A stretch of 64,000 nucleotides of DNA. Source: RFSX01 sp964591455 (GTDB lineage Bacteria > Bacteroidota > Bacteroidia > Chitinophagales > Saprospiraceae). The notes under the pieces were generated by a model. It had not been told where the DNA came from and made no database searches. It worked only from the letters and a program-made list of their open reading frames with translations. The DNA lies in assembly GCA_964591455.1 (NCBI GenBank), contig CAZQDZ010000016.1:18149-82148 (forward strand), written 5' to 3'. Below are positions 53,926-63,730 of this stretch, piece by piece. The translations under genes were made by a program, and so were the position numbers. How positions within the stretch are numbered: the first letter of the stretch is position 1; each line of letters opens with the position of its first letter.

Positions 53926-53956
53926 TTGCACTACTAGCTTGGAATTCCTACCTTTG
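53926..53956 (+). promoter_or_regulatory. Promoter (-33 TTG and -7 TACCTTTG)
   Basis: TTG at 53926-53928, 20 bases, then TACCTTTG at 53949-53956, a good match to the Bacteroidota spacing. It is ~110 bases before the CHU_C protein gene, leaving a ~100-base leader with no obvious structure. Confidence 0.7.
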
Positions 53957-54064
53957 TATTGCAAGTTATAATCCCACCTTTTAACAATTTCCTTCTCCCC
54001 ACCCCACCCGATATCACACAAGCTTTGCAGTAAGTTTTCTTTTATCCCTAGCTAATCTATACCT

Positions 54065-57025
54065 ATGGAAAACTTGTTGAGAACTGCAATCACAGCTATA
54101 TCACTACTATTTATTACCAGTCTATGGTCTTCTCATATTGTCGGAGGAGAGATTTCTTATAAGTTCAAGCTTTTTAATGTGGATAGGTCCAAAGCAACCT
54201 TTGAGATTACCCTGAATTTATATCGAGACCCTAAGGGACTGGATTTCGACCAGTACGCCAACTTTGGAGTATATGTGCAAGAACCTTGGGGCGCCTGGAA
54301 ATCTTATGAGACTATAGAATTTGTGGATTTAGATGAAGTGACTGAAGTCACGCCAGGTACAGATCCTTGTAGAGTCAGAAATCTTACCGACGAAGAATTA
54401 GAGTTGGGCCTATACACCTTCGAGGTCACACTAGATGTGACAGGTCAAGACTATCTAATTTCATATCAGAAATGTTGTAGAAACTTTAGTATAAGTAACA
54501 TTGTTGGCAGCGGAGATGTAGGATCAGTATATGATGTTCTCATTACAGCAGAAGCTATCAGCACAGGGAACAACAGTCCTATTTTCGGTAGTTTGCCTCC
54601 AATATTTGTCTGCTCCAATGAACCCTTGTTCGTGGACAATGCAGCCACAGATGCAGAAGGAGATGAGCTAATCTACACTCTTTGCACCCCTAACTTTTCT
54701 GGAACAGATGAATCATTCGATGGGGCATGTGGCACACAAAATCCTAACCCTGCTATCTGTCCACCTCCTTATCCAGAAGTTGTATATAACCCACCATTCA
54801 GTTCAGATTTTCCTATGTTTTCAGATCCTCCTCTGTCGCTTCATTCTGAAAACGGTTTACTTACGGGTACGCCTACACAATCTGGATCTTATGTGGCTGC
54901 CATTTGCATATCTGAGTACAGGAATGGTGTTCTTCTTTCTGAAAGCCGACGTGATTTTGAGTTCAATGTGGTACAGTGTATGGATAATCTACAGGCACGT
55001 GTCCAGTCAGCTTCTTATCTGCCCTCACTTACAGGGGATGCTGCTGACTCCATCGCTACATTTCAGTCATGCCATAACCTTGATTTTACCTTTATAAATC
55101 AAAGTGCAGATCTGAGGTTTATAAGAACTTATAGTTGGCTATTTTGGGACGAAGACAATCAACCCATTCTAGATGTACGTAACTCAAACATTAGGGATTT
55201 GGACATCAGCTTTCCTTCACCGGGCAAGTATACTGGTCAGATGATTCTGAATGAGGGAGAAAATTGTGTAGACACTGCTTATCTGAACGTAGAAATAATT
55301 TCACTCCTAGAGCCGCGGATATATGCCGTCTATGATTCTTGCGTAGCTGGACCAGTCTTATTTCAGCTGCTGACCAATATTGATGAACGAACCTTCGATA
55401 CAGCGTGGGATTTTGGAGATGGCATGAGTGACGTAGGAGAAACAGTACTTCACACATATGATGTCAGGGGTACTTACGAGGTGAGTGTAAGTCTAGAAGA
55501 TGAATTTGGTTGTATGGAACAAACTAATAGCTCAGTGGAATGGGTGCCGTTTCAACTTTCACCACCAGACACCCTGCAGTCAGGTATAGAAATATGCGAA
55601 GGAGATTCTTTATTTATCAATGGCCAAACGATAACAGAAGCAGGTAAGTATATTAATATAGTGCCTTCAGAATTTAATGGCTGTGATTCGATAGTAGAAT
55701 TAATAGAGGTTACGACCAACCCTCTGCCTGATCAGAAAGTACTAAATGATAGTATATGTATAGGTGACAGTTATCTATTCAATCAATTGATCTTGACTGA
55801 AAGTGGCATGTATCTAGATACCTTAGCAAATATAAATGGCTGTGATAGCATAGTACTCCTTGACCTGAAAGTCATAGACCCTCCACCCAGTATAGAAAAA
55901 AGAGACATATGCATTGGAGAAATAATCACGTGGCAGAATATGATATTGTCCCAGTCAGGCATATATACCGATACGCTTTTGACAGCCATGGGTTGCGATA
56001 GCCTTACCATTCTAGATCTCAAGGTATTAGAAAGAAAAGAATTCCATAAACCTGCATCCATTTGCAACAAGGAATTCTACATTCTGGGATCAGATACACT
56101 ATTTGATGAAGGCACCTATATGTTAGATACCTTATCCAAATTTGGTTGTGATAGTACGGTTATACTAACCCTAGAAGTAAACCCCACTTATGACTTCCAA
56201 GCTTCAGGTGAGATATGTCAGGGTGGTGAATTCGTCTTTGGCGGACAAGTATATACTACTGCTGGAAGCTATACCGAATTATTCAAGACAGAATTTGGAT
56301 GTGATTCTACATTCACACTAGAGCTTACTGTCATTCCTGAAACTCGAAGAGACTTTAGAGATACTATATGTCTAGGTGAAACCTATGCCTTCGGAGAAAT
56401 CAATTTATCCATACCTGGGATTTATGTGGATACTATAACTAACAGGAATGGGTGTGATAGCATAGTTGTACTTGATTTAGTAGTAGGTGAGAATTTAACC
56501 CGAATAAATGTGGATGAAGAACTAGAACTGGCGATAGGTACAACAATCACATTAGAACCGGAAGTGCGCGGCGGCGACTTAATAAATACCCAATGGTTTG
56601 AAGTGGATGATTTTCTTGGTGATGGTCTCACACTAAATTACCTAGTAAGCAATGATGAGTGGGTGTTCCTTGAAAGCACCAACAATCTATTCTGTGTTGC
56701 GCTTGATTCTATATTCATCAATGCCTTCTTAGATCCAGACATCTACTTTCCAAATGTATTTACGCCGGATGGTGATGGGGTTAATGATCTATTTAACATC
56801 GGTGCTTCAGATGTTATATCTCAAAGTCAGCTATTTATATTCGACAGGTGGGGCAATGAAATGTATGCAGGAGATTGGACGACGGACTTACAGATAGAGA
56901 GTGGTTGGGATGGTACGTACAATAATACGCCAGTTGGTGTGGGGACCTATGCCTATATGGTAAGAGTCATATTTATCAATGGTGAATCTGCCATCTTCTC
57001 TGGAGACATTACTGTTGTTAGGTGA
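54065..57025 (+). CDS. T9SS type B (CHU_C) surface protein with PKD-like and six Cys-containing repeats
   Basis: 986 residues. Signal region (LLRTAITAISLLFITSLWSSH). The first ~290 residues resemble the beta-rich N-terminus of gliding-associated adhesins (IVGGEISYKFKLFNVDRS, FEVTLDVTGQDYLISYQKCCR). A PKD-like domain follows (~425-475: TFDTAWDFGDGMSDVGETVLHTYDV). Six tandem repeats cover ~500-810, each with an early Cys and a late GCDS; the GCDS copies are at 539, 592, 643, 694, 745 and 796, period 51 after the first. The end is a gliding motility-associated CHU_C/T9SS type B domain (YFPNVFTPDGDGVNDLFNI). Likely a large surface adhesin. Confidence 0.88.
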   Translation: MENLLRTAITAISLLFITSLWSSHIVGGEISYKFKLFNVDRSKATFEITLNLYRDPKGLDFDQYANFGVYVQEPWGAWKSYETIEFVDLDEVTEVTPGTDPCRVRNLTDEELELGLYTFEVTLDVTGQDYLISYQKCCRNFSISNIVGSGDVGSVYDVLITAEAISTGNNSPIFGSLPPIFVCSNEPLFVDNAATDAEGDELIYTLCTPNFSGTDESFDGACGTQNPNPAICPPPYPEVVYNPPFSSDFPMFSDPPLSLHSENGLLTGTPTQSGSYVAAICISEYRNGVLLSESRRDFEFNVVQCMDNLQARVQSASYLPSLTGDAADSIATFQSCHNLDFTFINQSADLRFIRTYSWLFWDEDNQPILDVRNSNIRDLDISFPSPGKYTGQMILNEGENCVDTAYLNVEIISLLEPRIYAVYDSCVAGPVLFQLLTNIDERTFDTAWDFGDGMSDVGETVLHTYDVRGTYEVSVSLEDEFGCMEQTNSSVEWVPFQLSPPDTLQSGIEICEGDSLFINGQTITEAGKYINIVPSEFNGCDSIVELIEVTTNPLPDQKVLNDSICIGDSYLFNQLILTESGMYLDTLANINGCDSIVLLDLKVIDPPPSIEKRDICIGEIITWQNMILSQSGIYTDTLLTAMGCDSLTILDLKVLERKEFHKPASICNKEFYILGSDTLFDEGTYMLDTLSKFGCDSTVILTLEVNPTYDFQASGEICQGGEFVFGGQVYTTAGSYTELFKTEFGCDSTFTLELTVIPETRRDFRDTICLGETYAFGEINLSIPGIYVDTITNRNGCDSIVVLDLVVGENLTRINVDEELELAIGTTITLEPEVRGGDLINTQWFEVDDFLGDGLTLNYLVSNDEWVFLESTNNLFCVALDSIFINAFLDPDIYFPNVFTPDGDGVNDLFNIGASDVISQSQLFIFDRWGNEMYAGDWTTDLQIESGWDGTYNNTPVGVGTYAYMVRVIFINGESAIFSGDITVVR

Positions 57026-57026
57026 T

Positions 57027-57275
57027 TTTACAAATCGACCCGCGGATGAAAAGATTGTTGATTAAATGAACACTTTACAAATCGACCTTGTGGAGATTTC
57101 TCCCTGCTCGATAAGGGTATGTTTATTAGGTAGGGTGTCATGTTATATTAGAGAATGGAAATGTAAGATGTTGAAGTTCCAGACAAGTATATCGCATCGA
57201 GACTGCAAGTCTCGACGAACGGGATTGAAGCACTTATTTATGATATGCATATAGAATCGAGGTTACAAACCTCGA
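57027..57275. repeat. Palindromic repeat cluster (REP/BIME-like)
   Basis: A 14-base direct repeat TTTACAAATCGACC at 57027-57040 (the first copy begins just after the CHU_C stop) and 57074-57087 is followed by two hairpins: TCGAGACT-GCA-AGTCTCGA (57197-57215) and TCGAGGTT-ACA-AACCTCGA (57257-57275). Both have 8-bp stems and 3-base loops and start exactly 60 bases apart. A 62-codon frame over this region is not a convincing gene. Confidence 0.6.
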
Positions 57276-57385
57276 CTATCAGTATGTTTTAATATAAATT
57301 CTGAAACAAAAGTGATAATTTCAGAATGAACTAAACATATGAGCAAACTTGCTTAAGGGATAAGTCCTCTTAAAAGTTAATCTTT

Positions 57386-57874
57386 ATGAATCAAGTCACT
57401 AGGTATGAATTAAACAGAGGAAAAATATTCTTCGTTCTACTTATAATCTTACCTATTTCTTTTCCCATACTTTTCATTGGAATGGTATTCAAAATTTTTG
57501 AATCACCAGACTCACAATTGATATTAAGTAGTACTTTGGGATGTGTACTCCTCTTTTTTTCTTTTCTGCTTCTTCTTTCTATTTGTTATATCACTTTTAG
57601 ATTATATTATAAATCAGTCTATTTAATAAACAAAGATTGCTTAATCATCAATTATGGATTTACTGAAAAAAGAATAAACATAATTGAGATTAATTACATC
57701 ACAGAAAATGAAACATACAGGAACAACGAAGCTGCTCTAAACTGGAAAGGCATTAAAATTAACTATGGCAGCGGCTACACTTTATTTATATCTCCTGAGA
57801 AAGAGGACGCTTTAATAAAGCACTTACAAGAGATTAACAACAAAGTTACTGTTCTGCAAAAACGTAAGAGTTAA
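57386..57874 (+). CDS. Two-helix membrane protein with PH-like domain
   Basis: 162 residues. Two long hydrophobic segments (FFVLLIILPISFPILFIGMVF and LGCVLLFFSFLLLLSICYITF) and then a soluble beta-region (YKSVYLINKDCLIINYGFTE, GIKINYGSGYTLFI) ending in a helix (EDALIKHLQEI), the layout of bacterial PH-domain membrane proteins, like that at 1778. Convergent with the DNRLRE gene, 3-base gap. Function unknown. Confidence 0.7.
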   Translation: MNQVTRYELNRGKIFFVLLIILPISFPILFIGMVFKIFESPDSQLILSSTLGCVLLFFSFLLLLSICYITFRLYYKSVYLINKDCLIINYGFTEKRINIIEINYITENETYRNNEAALNWKGIKINYGSGYTLFISPEKEDALIKHLQEINNKVTVLQKRKS

Positions 57875-57877
57875 CTT

Positions 57878-59344
57878 CTAGTCCTCTACAACAAATTTTT
57901 TCTGTGCAAAGCTACTCTCGGATTTTAAGTCTAAGATATAATATCCAGCACCAAGAGCACTTATGTCTTGCGTATGAGAAGAAGAAATACTGCCATTTAT
58001 TACAAAGGTCATAAGTGTTTGCCCTTGCATATTAGTAATCTGGGTTTCTGCTCTTTCATGAAAACCATGCTCTATGGATAAGTATGAATCAGCTGGATTA
58101 GGGTAGACATTTAATGCCGCGGATTGTTGTTCATTATCCATGATTGATGAAGAAGCTTCAAAACAAACCTTGAGGGATGGTCGATTCTGAATTTCATCCA
58201 CTGTCCCAGCATAATTTACACCTATCCTTCCAAATTGTGTAGTTCGCAATAATGGCGTCATTAATAGGCCGAAATCTGAATCGGGGTCTGCATACATATC
58301 CCTTACATAGGGTGTCACATCTATATCTAACGTACTCGCATTTCTTAGAATAACGCCACGCTGAATAATGCTGGTGTCCATAGCATATTCTGGCTGAGTA
58401 TTCCATGTAGTTGTCAGTTCATCCCATGGACCCAAGACTCTAACTATCTGAGTATTATTATTCTCAGTGAATATATGTCCAATACTAAGCTCTGGAGAAG
58501 GATTGCCATGGAGATCTAGTGTAGCACCTAAAATGGACACATCCCCCGGTAACGAATTAATATCGAACTTTAGTAAAGTGTGGCTTTCGTACGTAACAGC
58601 TCCATTTGTTTCTAGAAATGCCGCAACATCTTCTACGTGATTCAAATTCTCATTCACAAAACCAGGAAAACTAGAAACATATAAATCATAATTATTTCCT
58701 TCTCCAACTGTAAAGGTTGTACATACGGGTTCAGAATATTCGATAGTCATTACAGGTCTACGACTTACATCAGAATGTGCACTTCCTGCAAAATTTACAG
58801 CTAAGGAGTCATTCGCAAGTGGAAGAAACAATGAGAATAAGAATCCATAATCTTCTGTATCAGAATTCTGTAAATTTCTAACAAGCGTAGTCATATCCAA
58901 TCCTAATGTATCCTGATTAAAAAATCTAGTGGACGGAAGTATTACACTATTTGCAGCCGTGCTCAATAGTCTAGTTGGTAATTCAAGATCATTCCAAGGA
59001 ACTAACATTCGAGTGAATCGACTTACATTAGTCGTTGGTTCATTAGAGATGTGCCCAGTACTAACTGTAGGCGTTGGATTAGCATAAAGGTCTAGTGTGG
59101 CCTTATGGATAAATGCATTCTCAGGAATGAAACTATTTAAATTTACTTCTATCAAAGTGCCACCAATACTATCAATCCCATTCCATATAGCAGCGAAGTC
59201 TGTAACTTCTGGCATAGCAGTGGGTGGATTCAGTTTACTTACTTGTCCTTCAAAATAAAGAGTTCGTGGTGTAAAAGAGATACTTTGTTGAGCTTGGATA
59301 TTGGCACTAATTAATATTAGAACCATCAGAAGTCGAAGGGTCAT
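57878..59344 (-). CDS. Secreted DNRLRE-domain protein with T9SS type A sorting domain
   Basis: 488 residues from ATG 59344; an ATG 21 codons upstream (59407) would put a non-signal stretch before MTLRLLMVLILISANIQAQ, so the inner start is preferred. Two tandem DNRLRE-like beta domains (~25-205 and ~210-395), each with NSF/SLPG..FIHKATLDLYANPTPTVSTGHI-type cores (second copy: ILGATLDLHGNPSPELSIGHI) and LVPWNDLELPT / VLGPWDELTTTW. A T9SS sorting tail (~412-488, NVYPNPADSYLSIEHGF) ends the chain. DNRLRE modules occur in surface carbohydrate-active or collagen-like adhesins. Confidence 0.82.
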   Translation of the reverse strand: MTLRLLMVLILISANIQAQQSISFTPRTLYFEGQVSKLNPPTAMPEVTDFAAIWNGIDSIGGTLIEVNLNSFIPENAFIHKATLDLYANPTPTVSTGHISNEPTTNVSRFTRMLVPWNDLELPTRLLSTAANSVILPSTRFFNQDTLGLDMTTLVRNLQNSDTEDYGFLFSLFLPLANDSLAVNFAGSAHSDVSRRPVMTIEYSEPVCTTFTVGEGNNYDLYVSSFPGFVNENLNHVEDVAAFLETNGAVTYESHTLLKFDINSLPGDVSILGATLDLHGNPSPELSIGHIFTENNNTQIVRVLGPWDELTTTWNTQPEYAMDTSIIQRGVILRNASTLDIDVTPYVRDMYADPDSDFGLLMTPLLRTTQFGRIGVNYAGTVDEIQNRPSLKVCFEASSSIMDNEQQSAALNVYPNPADSYLSIEHGFHERAETQITNMQGQTLMTFVINGSISSSHTQDISALGAGYYILDLKSESSFAQKKFVVED

Positions 59345-59462
59345 ATTATGAAAGTTGAAGTAGTTTGAAATTTTATCGCACTTGAAAATACGAGCTAAAA
59401 GCAACATTCCAAAATATTAAAAGTCGTGACAGACACTAACTATAAATCAAGTTAATATGGAT

Positions 59463-60476
59463 TTACTCTGGCGATTCCTCTGTCAATAATATAAAATGAT
59501 TAGGTCTATCAGGGTTCTCATTACGACCAGGAACTAAGGCCGCATCCTCTCCTCTTAAAGTTGCCAGCATATCCTCGCTTACTCTCTTAGATCCACGGTA
59601 ATAAGCATGACCTGTGAGTTTCATAGGTAGAAAAGTCTCGTCACTAATATCAGTGACATCTACAAAATAATAAGAAGGCAAGATGACACTGTCCTCATGA
59701 GTCCCATCCAATCCAAGTCGAGGTTTTTTATTCAGATTTTTAGAAATCGTCAAGGTCAAATCTTTTGAACTATAATACATCGTAGAACGCTTGGTATAGA
59801 GATGTAGACTCGCCAAAGAGCCATCATGGAGAAACACATCGGTATCCAAATCTGCCGCACTAAGAATAACATCTCCATACATCGGACGAGGCGGCTGTAT
59901 ATAACTATGTATTTCCTTAAATAATTCACATCCTAGAGAGTGTGCTATAAAATCAATTTCGACAGGGGTACCCTTGTCAGATTTTATTTTACTAATTGAT
60001 TCATTGATTAGCAATAATTTGGCAGCGACATCTTCGGCAATGGCATAGGCATTTTCTTTGTCCCTAACGTAGACTGGAAAATTACCTGGCCACCTTATCC
60101 AAAGCAACCGTCCTATGTCTGATTCTTCAGGGTGTATATATAATTCAGTAAGTCCTGTAATCGTAAAGTTCATATTGACAACCTGCCCTCCCATCATTCC
60201 ATGAAGGTAGCTCAGCACATTATCCTTATCATCAGGTAGGCGCTTAAGATCTCTTTTCATCAGCAACAAAAAGGTATCTATATCTTCAGTTCTATATATG
60301 TATTGCTTGGAAGAATCTTCCTCTGTATAAATGACTTTGTACTCAAATGTGACACTATCTTTTACGAGATCCACCTCAATTCCATAATGCCGTGGCAGAG
60401 ACTCATAGTCAGATAGAATTTCTTGTCCGAAAGCACAAATAGAAAAGAGCAAAAAACAAACTGTGAGTATCCGCAT
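59463..60476 (-). CDS. Exported alpha/beta hydrolase (DUF900-like)
   Basis: 337 residues from ATG 60476 (an in-frame TTG at 60509 would precede the signal peptide MRILTVCFLLFSICAFG). DUF900-type hydrolase core: LLWIRWPGNFPVY, a helix (NAYAIAEDVAAKLLLI), the nucleophile-type motif FIAHSLGCELF and SAADLDTDVF. The end (LTGHAYYRGSKRV) may carry the catalytic His. Serine hydrolase of unknown substrate, likely periplasmic. Located 103 bases after the GH3 gene on the same strand; it follows that gene in the direction of transcription. Confidence 0.82.
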   Translation of the reverse strand: MRILTVCFLLFSICAFGQEILSDYESLPRHYGIEVDLVKDSVTFEYKVIYTEEDSSKQYIYRTEDIDTFLLLMKRDLKRLPDDKDNVLSYLHGMMGGQVVNMNFTITGLTELYIHPEESDIGRLLWIRWPGNFPVYVRDKENAYAIAEDVAAKLLLINESISKIKSDKGTPVEIDFIAHSLGCELFKEIHSYIQPPRPMYGDVILSAADLDTDVFLHDGSLASLHLYTKRSTMYYSSKDLTLTISKNLNKKPRLGLDGTHEDSVILPSYYFVDVTDISDETFLPMKLTGHAYYRGSKRVSEDMLATLRGEDAALVPGRNENPDRPNHFILLTEESPE

Positions 60477-60579
60477 TCTAGTTAGAATTATACTTACACT
60501 AAATCTCAAATCCGAGCATATGGTTCCATTAGACTAATCAAAAACAACTTATCGTAACATAGAAACAAGTTTGGACTAA

Positions 60580-62826
60580 TTAATTATCAGAGAACATTAC
60601 CTCAGTGTAGTGTCCACCTACGGAAATGCCAAATTTTCCTTTCTCATAAATCCACTCGTTGTTTCTTCCCACAAATTTCAAATCATCTCTAGAGATTTTG
60701 AAGCTCAGTGTTTTTGTCTCACCACTTTCAAGAGATACTTTTTCAAATGCTCTGAGTTTTTTTACTGGCGGCGTGACACTAGCCACATGGTCTTTGATAT
60801 ATACTTGGACGACTTCTTTCCCTGCCCTACTCCCTGTATTTGTTACAGTTATGGTAGCACCTATACCACCATCAGCAAATGCCTCAGGTATTAAGTTAGA
60901 ATACTCAAAGGTCGTATAAGATAACCCATGTCCAAATTCAAATTGGGGATTAAAGCTATTGAGTGAGAAGTCAGTATGAATCTGGTCGGTACCCAAATGG
61001 TCATAGGTTATAAGGTCATTACTATAGCGTGGATAAGTGATTGGCATTTTACCAGAAGGATTGGTTTTACCACTGATGATATTCGTGAGTGCTTCTGCAC
61101 CTTCATCTCCAGGAAGAAATCCAACCAATATTGCATCTGCCTCCTCCTCTATCATATTGATCACGCGTGGTCTTCCTTCTATAAGCAACAACAAAATTGG
61201 CTTTCCTGTAGCTGCTAATTTTTTGAACAGCGCTACTTGCTCTGCATCTAAATCCAAGTCATTTATGTCGCCTGGTTTTTCAGTGTATGGCTGCTCTCCA
61301 AGACATATCATAATTACATCTGCTGACTGTGCGGCAGCTTCTTCCTTACCTTCTTCAGCTAAGGTTACCTTATCGCCGTATTGCTTCACCATAGCTTCTT
61401 GTATGGTCATCTTCCCTGGCGTATTATACTTTGGATCATCACCTTGCCACGTACCCGTCCAGCCTCCATTCAGTACATTGAGTGAATGTGCATTTGGCCC
61501 AACGACTAATATTTTTTTGTCATCAGATAAGGGGAGTAAATCATTGTTGTTTTTAGCAAGGATGATACTTTCCTCCGCTGCTGTTAGTGCCATCTGCCTG
61601 TGAGACTCGCTTGCAAAATCGTCATATTCATCAAAGTCATAGTATGGATTCTCAAAAAGTCCTAATTGTTCCTTCACCCTTAATATGCGTTCTACCGATT
61701 CATCTATACGAGACATAGGCACTAATCCCTCCTCCACGGCTTCCTTAAGTAGCACAGGAAAACTTGTATCCATTGGCACCATTGCTAGATCTATTCCAGC
61801 ATTGATCGCTTGTACTATGGCATCTTTAAAATCCGTCGCTACCTTATGTCTTGAAACCAAGTATCCGATATCTTCCCAGTCCGTCAGCGCTAATCCTTTA
61901 AACCCAAGTTCGTCTCTCAGTAAATCAGTAAGTACCCATTTATTTGTATGTACAGGTATGCCGTTAAAGTCCCCACTATTTATCATCACCGTCATTGAGC
62001 CATTGTCTATGGCTGTTTTGAAGGTAGGCAAAAAGTACTCTCTTAATTGTCGCTCAGGAATCCAAGCATGTGTTCTGTCCTTACCTCTCAGTGTGACACT
62101 ATATCCTAAGAAGTGTTTCATGCAGGAGGCAATCTTATATTTATCTGAAATATCATCTCCTTGCATGCCCTGAATAAAGGCTTTACCCATTTCACTGGCG
62201 AGCAATACATCTTCGCCATAAGTTTCCCAAAGTCTAGGCCACCTCGGATCACGACCTATATCCAAAACAGGTGAAAAACTCCAAGGTATACCTGATGCAC
62301 GTGTCTCGTATGCGGTAACCTCTCCACACTGCTCAGCTAAATCTAGATTCCAAGTGGATGCTTGTCCCAGCTGCTGAGGAAAAAGCGTTGCCCCACTTGT
62401 ATAATTGGTTCCATGAATCGCATCTATACCATATAGAACTGGGATACCTGATGACTTTTCTTTTGTAGCTATATCCTGGATTCTGGTAATGACTGATTTC
62501 CATTTCTCTCTTGTGTAAGCTTGACCGCCAACATTAAGAATAGATCCTACCTTAAGATCCACTAGCACTTTCTTCAGTTTTTCTTCATCGAAGGTGTCTG
62601 GCTTTTTCAGATTATAGGGCTCACCTACACAGAGCACATCTATAGATAGCTGTGTCATCTCTCCTACCTTATCCTCTAGTGTCATCTTTGACATCAGCGA
62701 TTGCACAAAGTCCTTCTCCTCCACAATAGGGGCAGTCTGAGTAGCAACTTTCGGCGAACAAGCGTATTGAATCATGAAGACTGCCATTAGCAATAGCCAT
62801 GACTTAACAACTACCATGTTTTTCAT
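60580..62826 (-). CDS. Glycoside hydrolase family 3 beta-glucosidase (BglX-like)
   Basis: 748 residues, the usual BglX length. Probable exported protein: signal ending MIQYAC with Cys23 (lipobox only partial). GH3 N-terminal barrel (~40-380): KHFLGYS, and nucleophile Asp316 in LALTDWEDI. GH3 C-terminal alpha/beta sandwich (~400-610; ESIILAKNNNDLLPL, MICLGEQPYTEKPGD), and a fibronectin III-like domain (~650-745; ATITVTNTGSRAGKEVVQVYI). Hydrolyses terminal beta-glucosyl residues. Followed by the DUF900 hydrolase on the same strand. Confidence 0.95.
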   Translation of the reverse strand: MKNMVVVKSWLLLMAVFMIQYACSPKVATQTAPIVEEKDFVQSLMSKMTLEDKVGEMTQLSIDVLCVGEPYNLKKPDTFDEEKLKKVLVDLKVGSILNVGGQAYTREKWKSVITRIQDIATKEKSSGIPVLYGIDAIHGTNYTSGATLFPQQLGQASTWNLDLAEQCGEVTAYETRASGIPWSFSPVLDIGRDPRWPRLWETYGEDVLLASEMGKAFIQGMQGDDISDKYKIASCMKHFLGYSVTLRGKDRTHAWIPERQLREYFLPTFKTAIDNGSMTVMINSGDFNGIPVHTNKWVLTDLLRDELGFKGLALTDWEDIGYLVSRHKVATDFKDAIVQAINAGIDLAMVPMDTSFPVLLKEAVEEGLVPMSRIDESVERILRVKEQLGLFENPYYDFDEYDDFASESHRQMALTAAEESIILAKNNNDLLPLSDDKKILVVGPNAHSLNVLNGGWTGTWQGDDPKYNTPGKMTIQEAMVKQYGDKVTLAEEGKEEAAAQSADVIMICLGEQPYTEKPGDINDLDLDAEQVALFKKLAATGKPILLLLIEGRPRVINMIEEEADAILVGFLPGDEGAEALTNIISGKTNPSGKMPITYPRYSNDLITYDHLGTDQIHTDFSLNSFNPQFEFGHGLSYTTFEYSNLIPEAFADGGIGATITVTNTGSRAGKEVVQVYIKDHVASVTPPVKKLRAFEKVSLESGETKTLSFKISRDDLKFVGRNNEWIYEKGKFGISVGGHYTEVMFSDN

Positions 62827-63510
62827 TATAAATCTCTTTTTAATCAGGAATTCTGTTCAACAGTGGCGTCCATACTATAAGCCATAAATCACCTAACTTA
62901 CTGGTGTTTGTCTGTCAAAATCGTTGTAAAATATTGGAATTTTGTAGAACCAAGGGATAGTTTGGGTATTTTTTACACTAATACTAGTTCATCCCACAAT
63001 AATCAGACAATAAAATGATAATAACAGCCCTATTTGTTGATGGTATCTTCAACTCATCCGACCTTTCCGACACCTCGAAAAGCCCACCTTCTCTTGTTTA
63101 ACTGTTCTAAGCTGAGTTAGCTTTAAGAAATGGGTACAGCCTAGAATTTTGTTTCCCGTTCAACCTGGCTCAGAGCAGGCTTTTACTTTCAATGAAAAAG
63201 AAAACCGCCTATAGGCAAGTATGATTAGCTAGATTCTAAATGTGGAAACCATCCTTTCGGAGGTCAGAGAACTTAAAAACCTACTTCTTACAACATCCAA
63301 AAGATTATCTGATCTCCTTCTTTTGTCAGAAACAGGATTTATATGATCATAGGATTTTCAAGATTTTTATTATCAGATGTCTCCCATTCGATGTTGGCTG
63401 TCATCAAGCACAATATTCATGCTCTTTTTAATAGGTCAACTGCATTTTCATTATGGAGCCTCCTTTTGCAACACCAGTGATATACCGAAACTCGAATATG
63501 AACGATTGGT

Positions 63511-63548
63511 CTTGACATGTCAAGATTAAAGGTCCTTAACGGACCTTT
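63511..63548. repeat. Adjacent palindromes
   Basis: A perfect 14-bp palindrome CTTGACATGTCAAG (63511-63524) is followed by a hairpin AAAGGTCC-TTAAC-GGACCTTT (63528-63548, 8-bp stem, 5-base loop). Together they look like a mobile-type repeat unit or terminator-like structure. There is no T-run on either side. Confidence 0.55.
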
Positions 63549-63703
63549 GAAAAGAGAGAACCAAAATATCAATTTTGGCATAGTCACTAGGCAATTGACT
63601 ATCGAAAAAAAAGCACGAAATGTTAAGAGTTGAGATGGTTTTTGTGAGTAGAGCAATAGGTGGGTAAGCACAAAAAATCACCTTTGTTGCAACTAGATTT
63701 TTG

Positions 63704-63730
63704 GTCACTTTTTATCGATGAAAAAGTGAC
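63704..63730. repeat. 10-bp inverted repeat
   Basis: GTCACTTTTT (63704-63713) pairs with AAAAAGTGAC (63721-63730) around a 7-base loop. It lies 22 bases beyond the end of the T9SS gene on the minus strand. It is a hairpin without a clean T-tail, so its role as terminator is uncertain. Confidence 0.55.

Noticed and set aside
57066..57254. 62-codon plus-strand frame over the hairpin repeats
   Set aside because: Its codons come from the repeat and palindrome sequence, its translation has no protein-like pattern, and it ends inside the spacing between hairpins.
63417..63708. Minus-strand frames of 60-84 codons in the right flank
   Set aside because: They read through the palindromes and have no promoter, no domain and a clumsy composition; more likely chance frames in repeat sequence.
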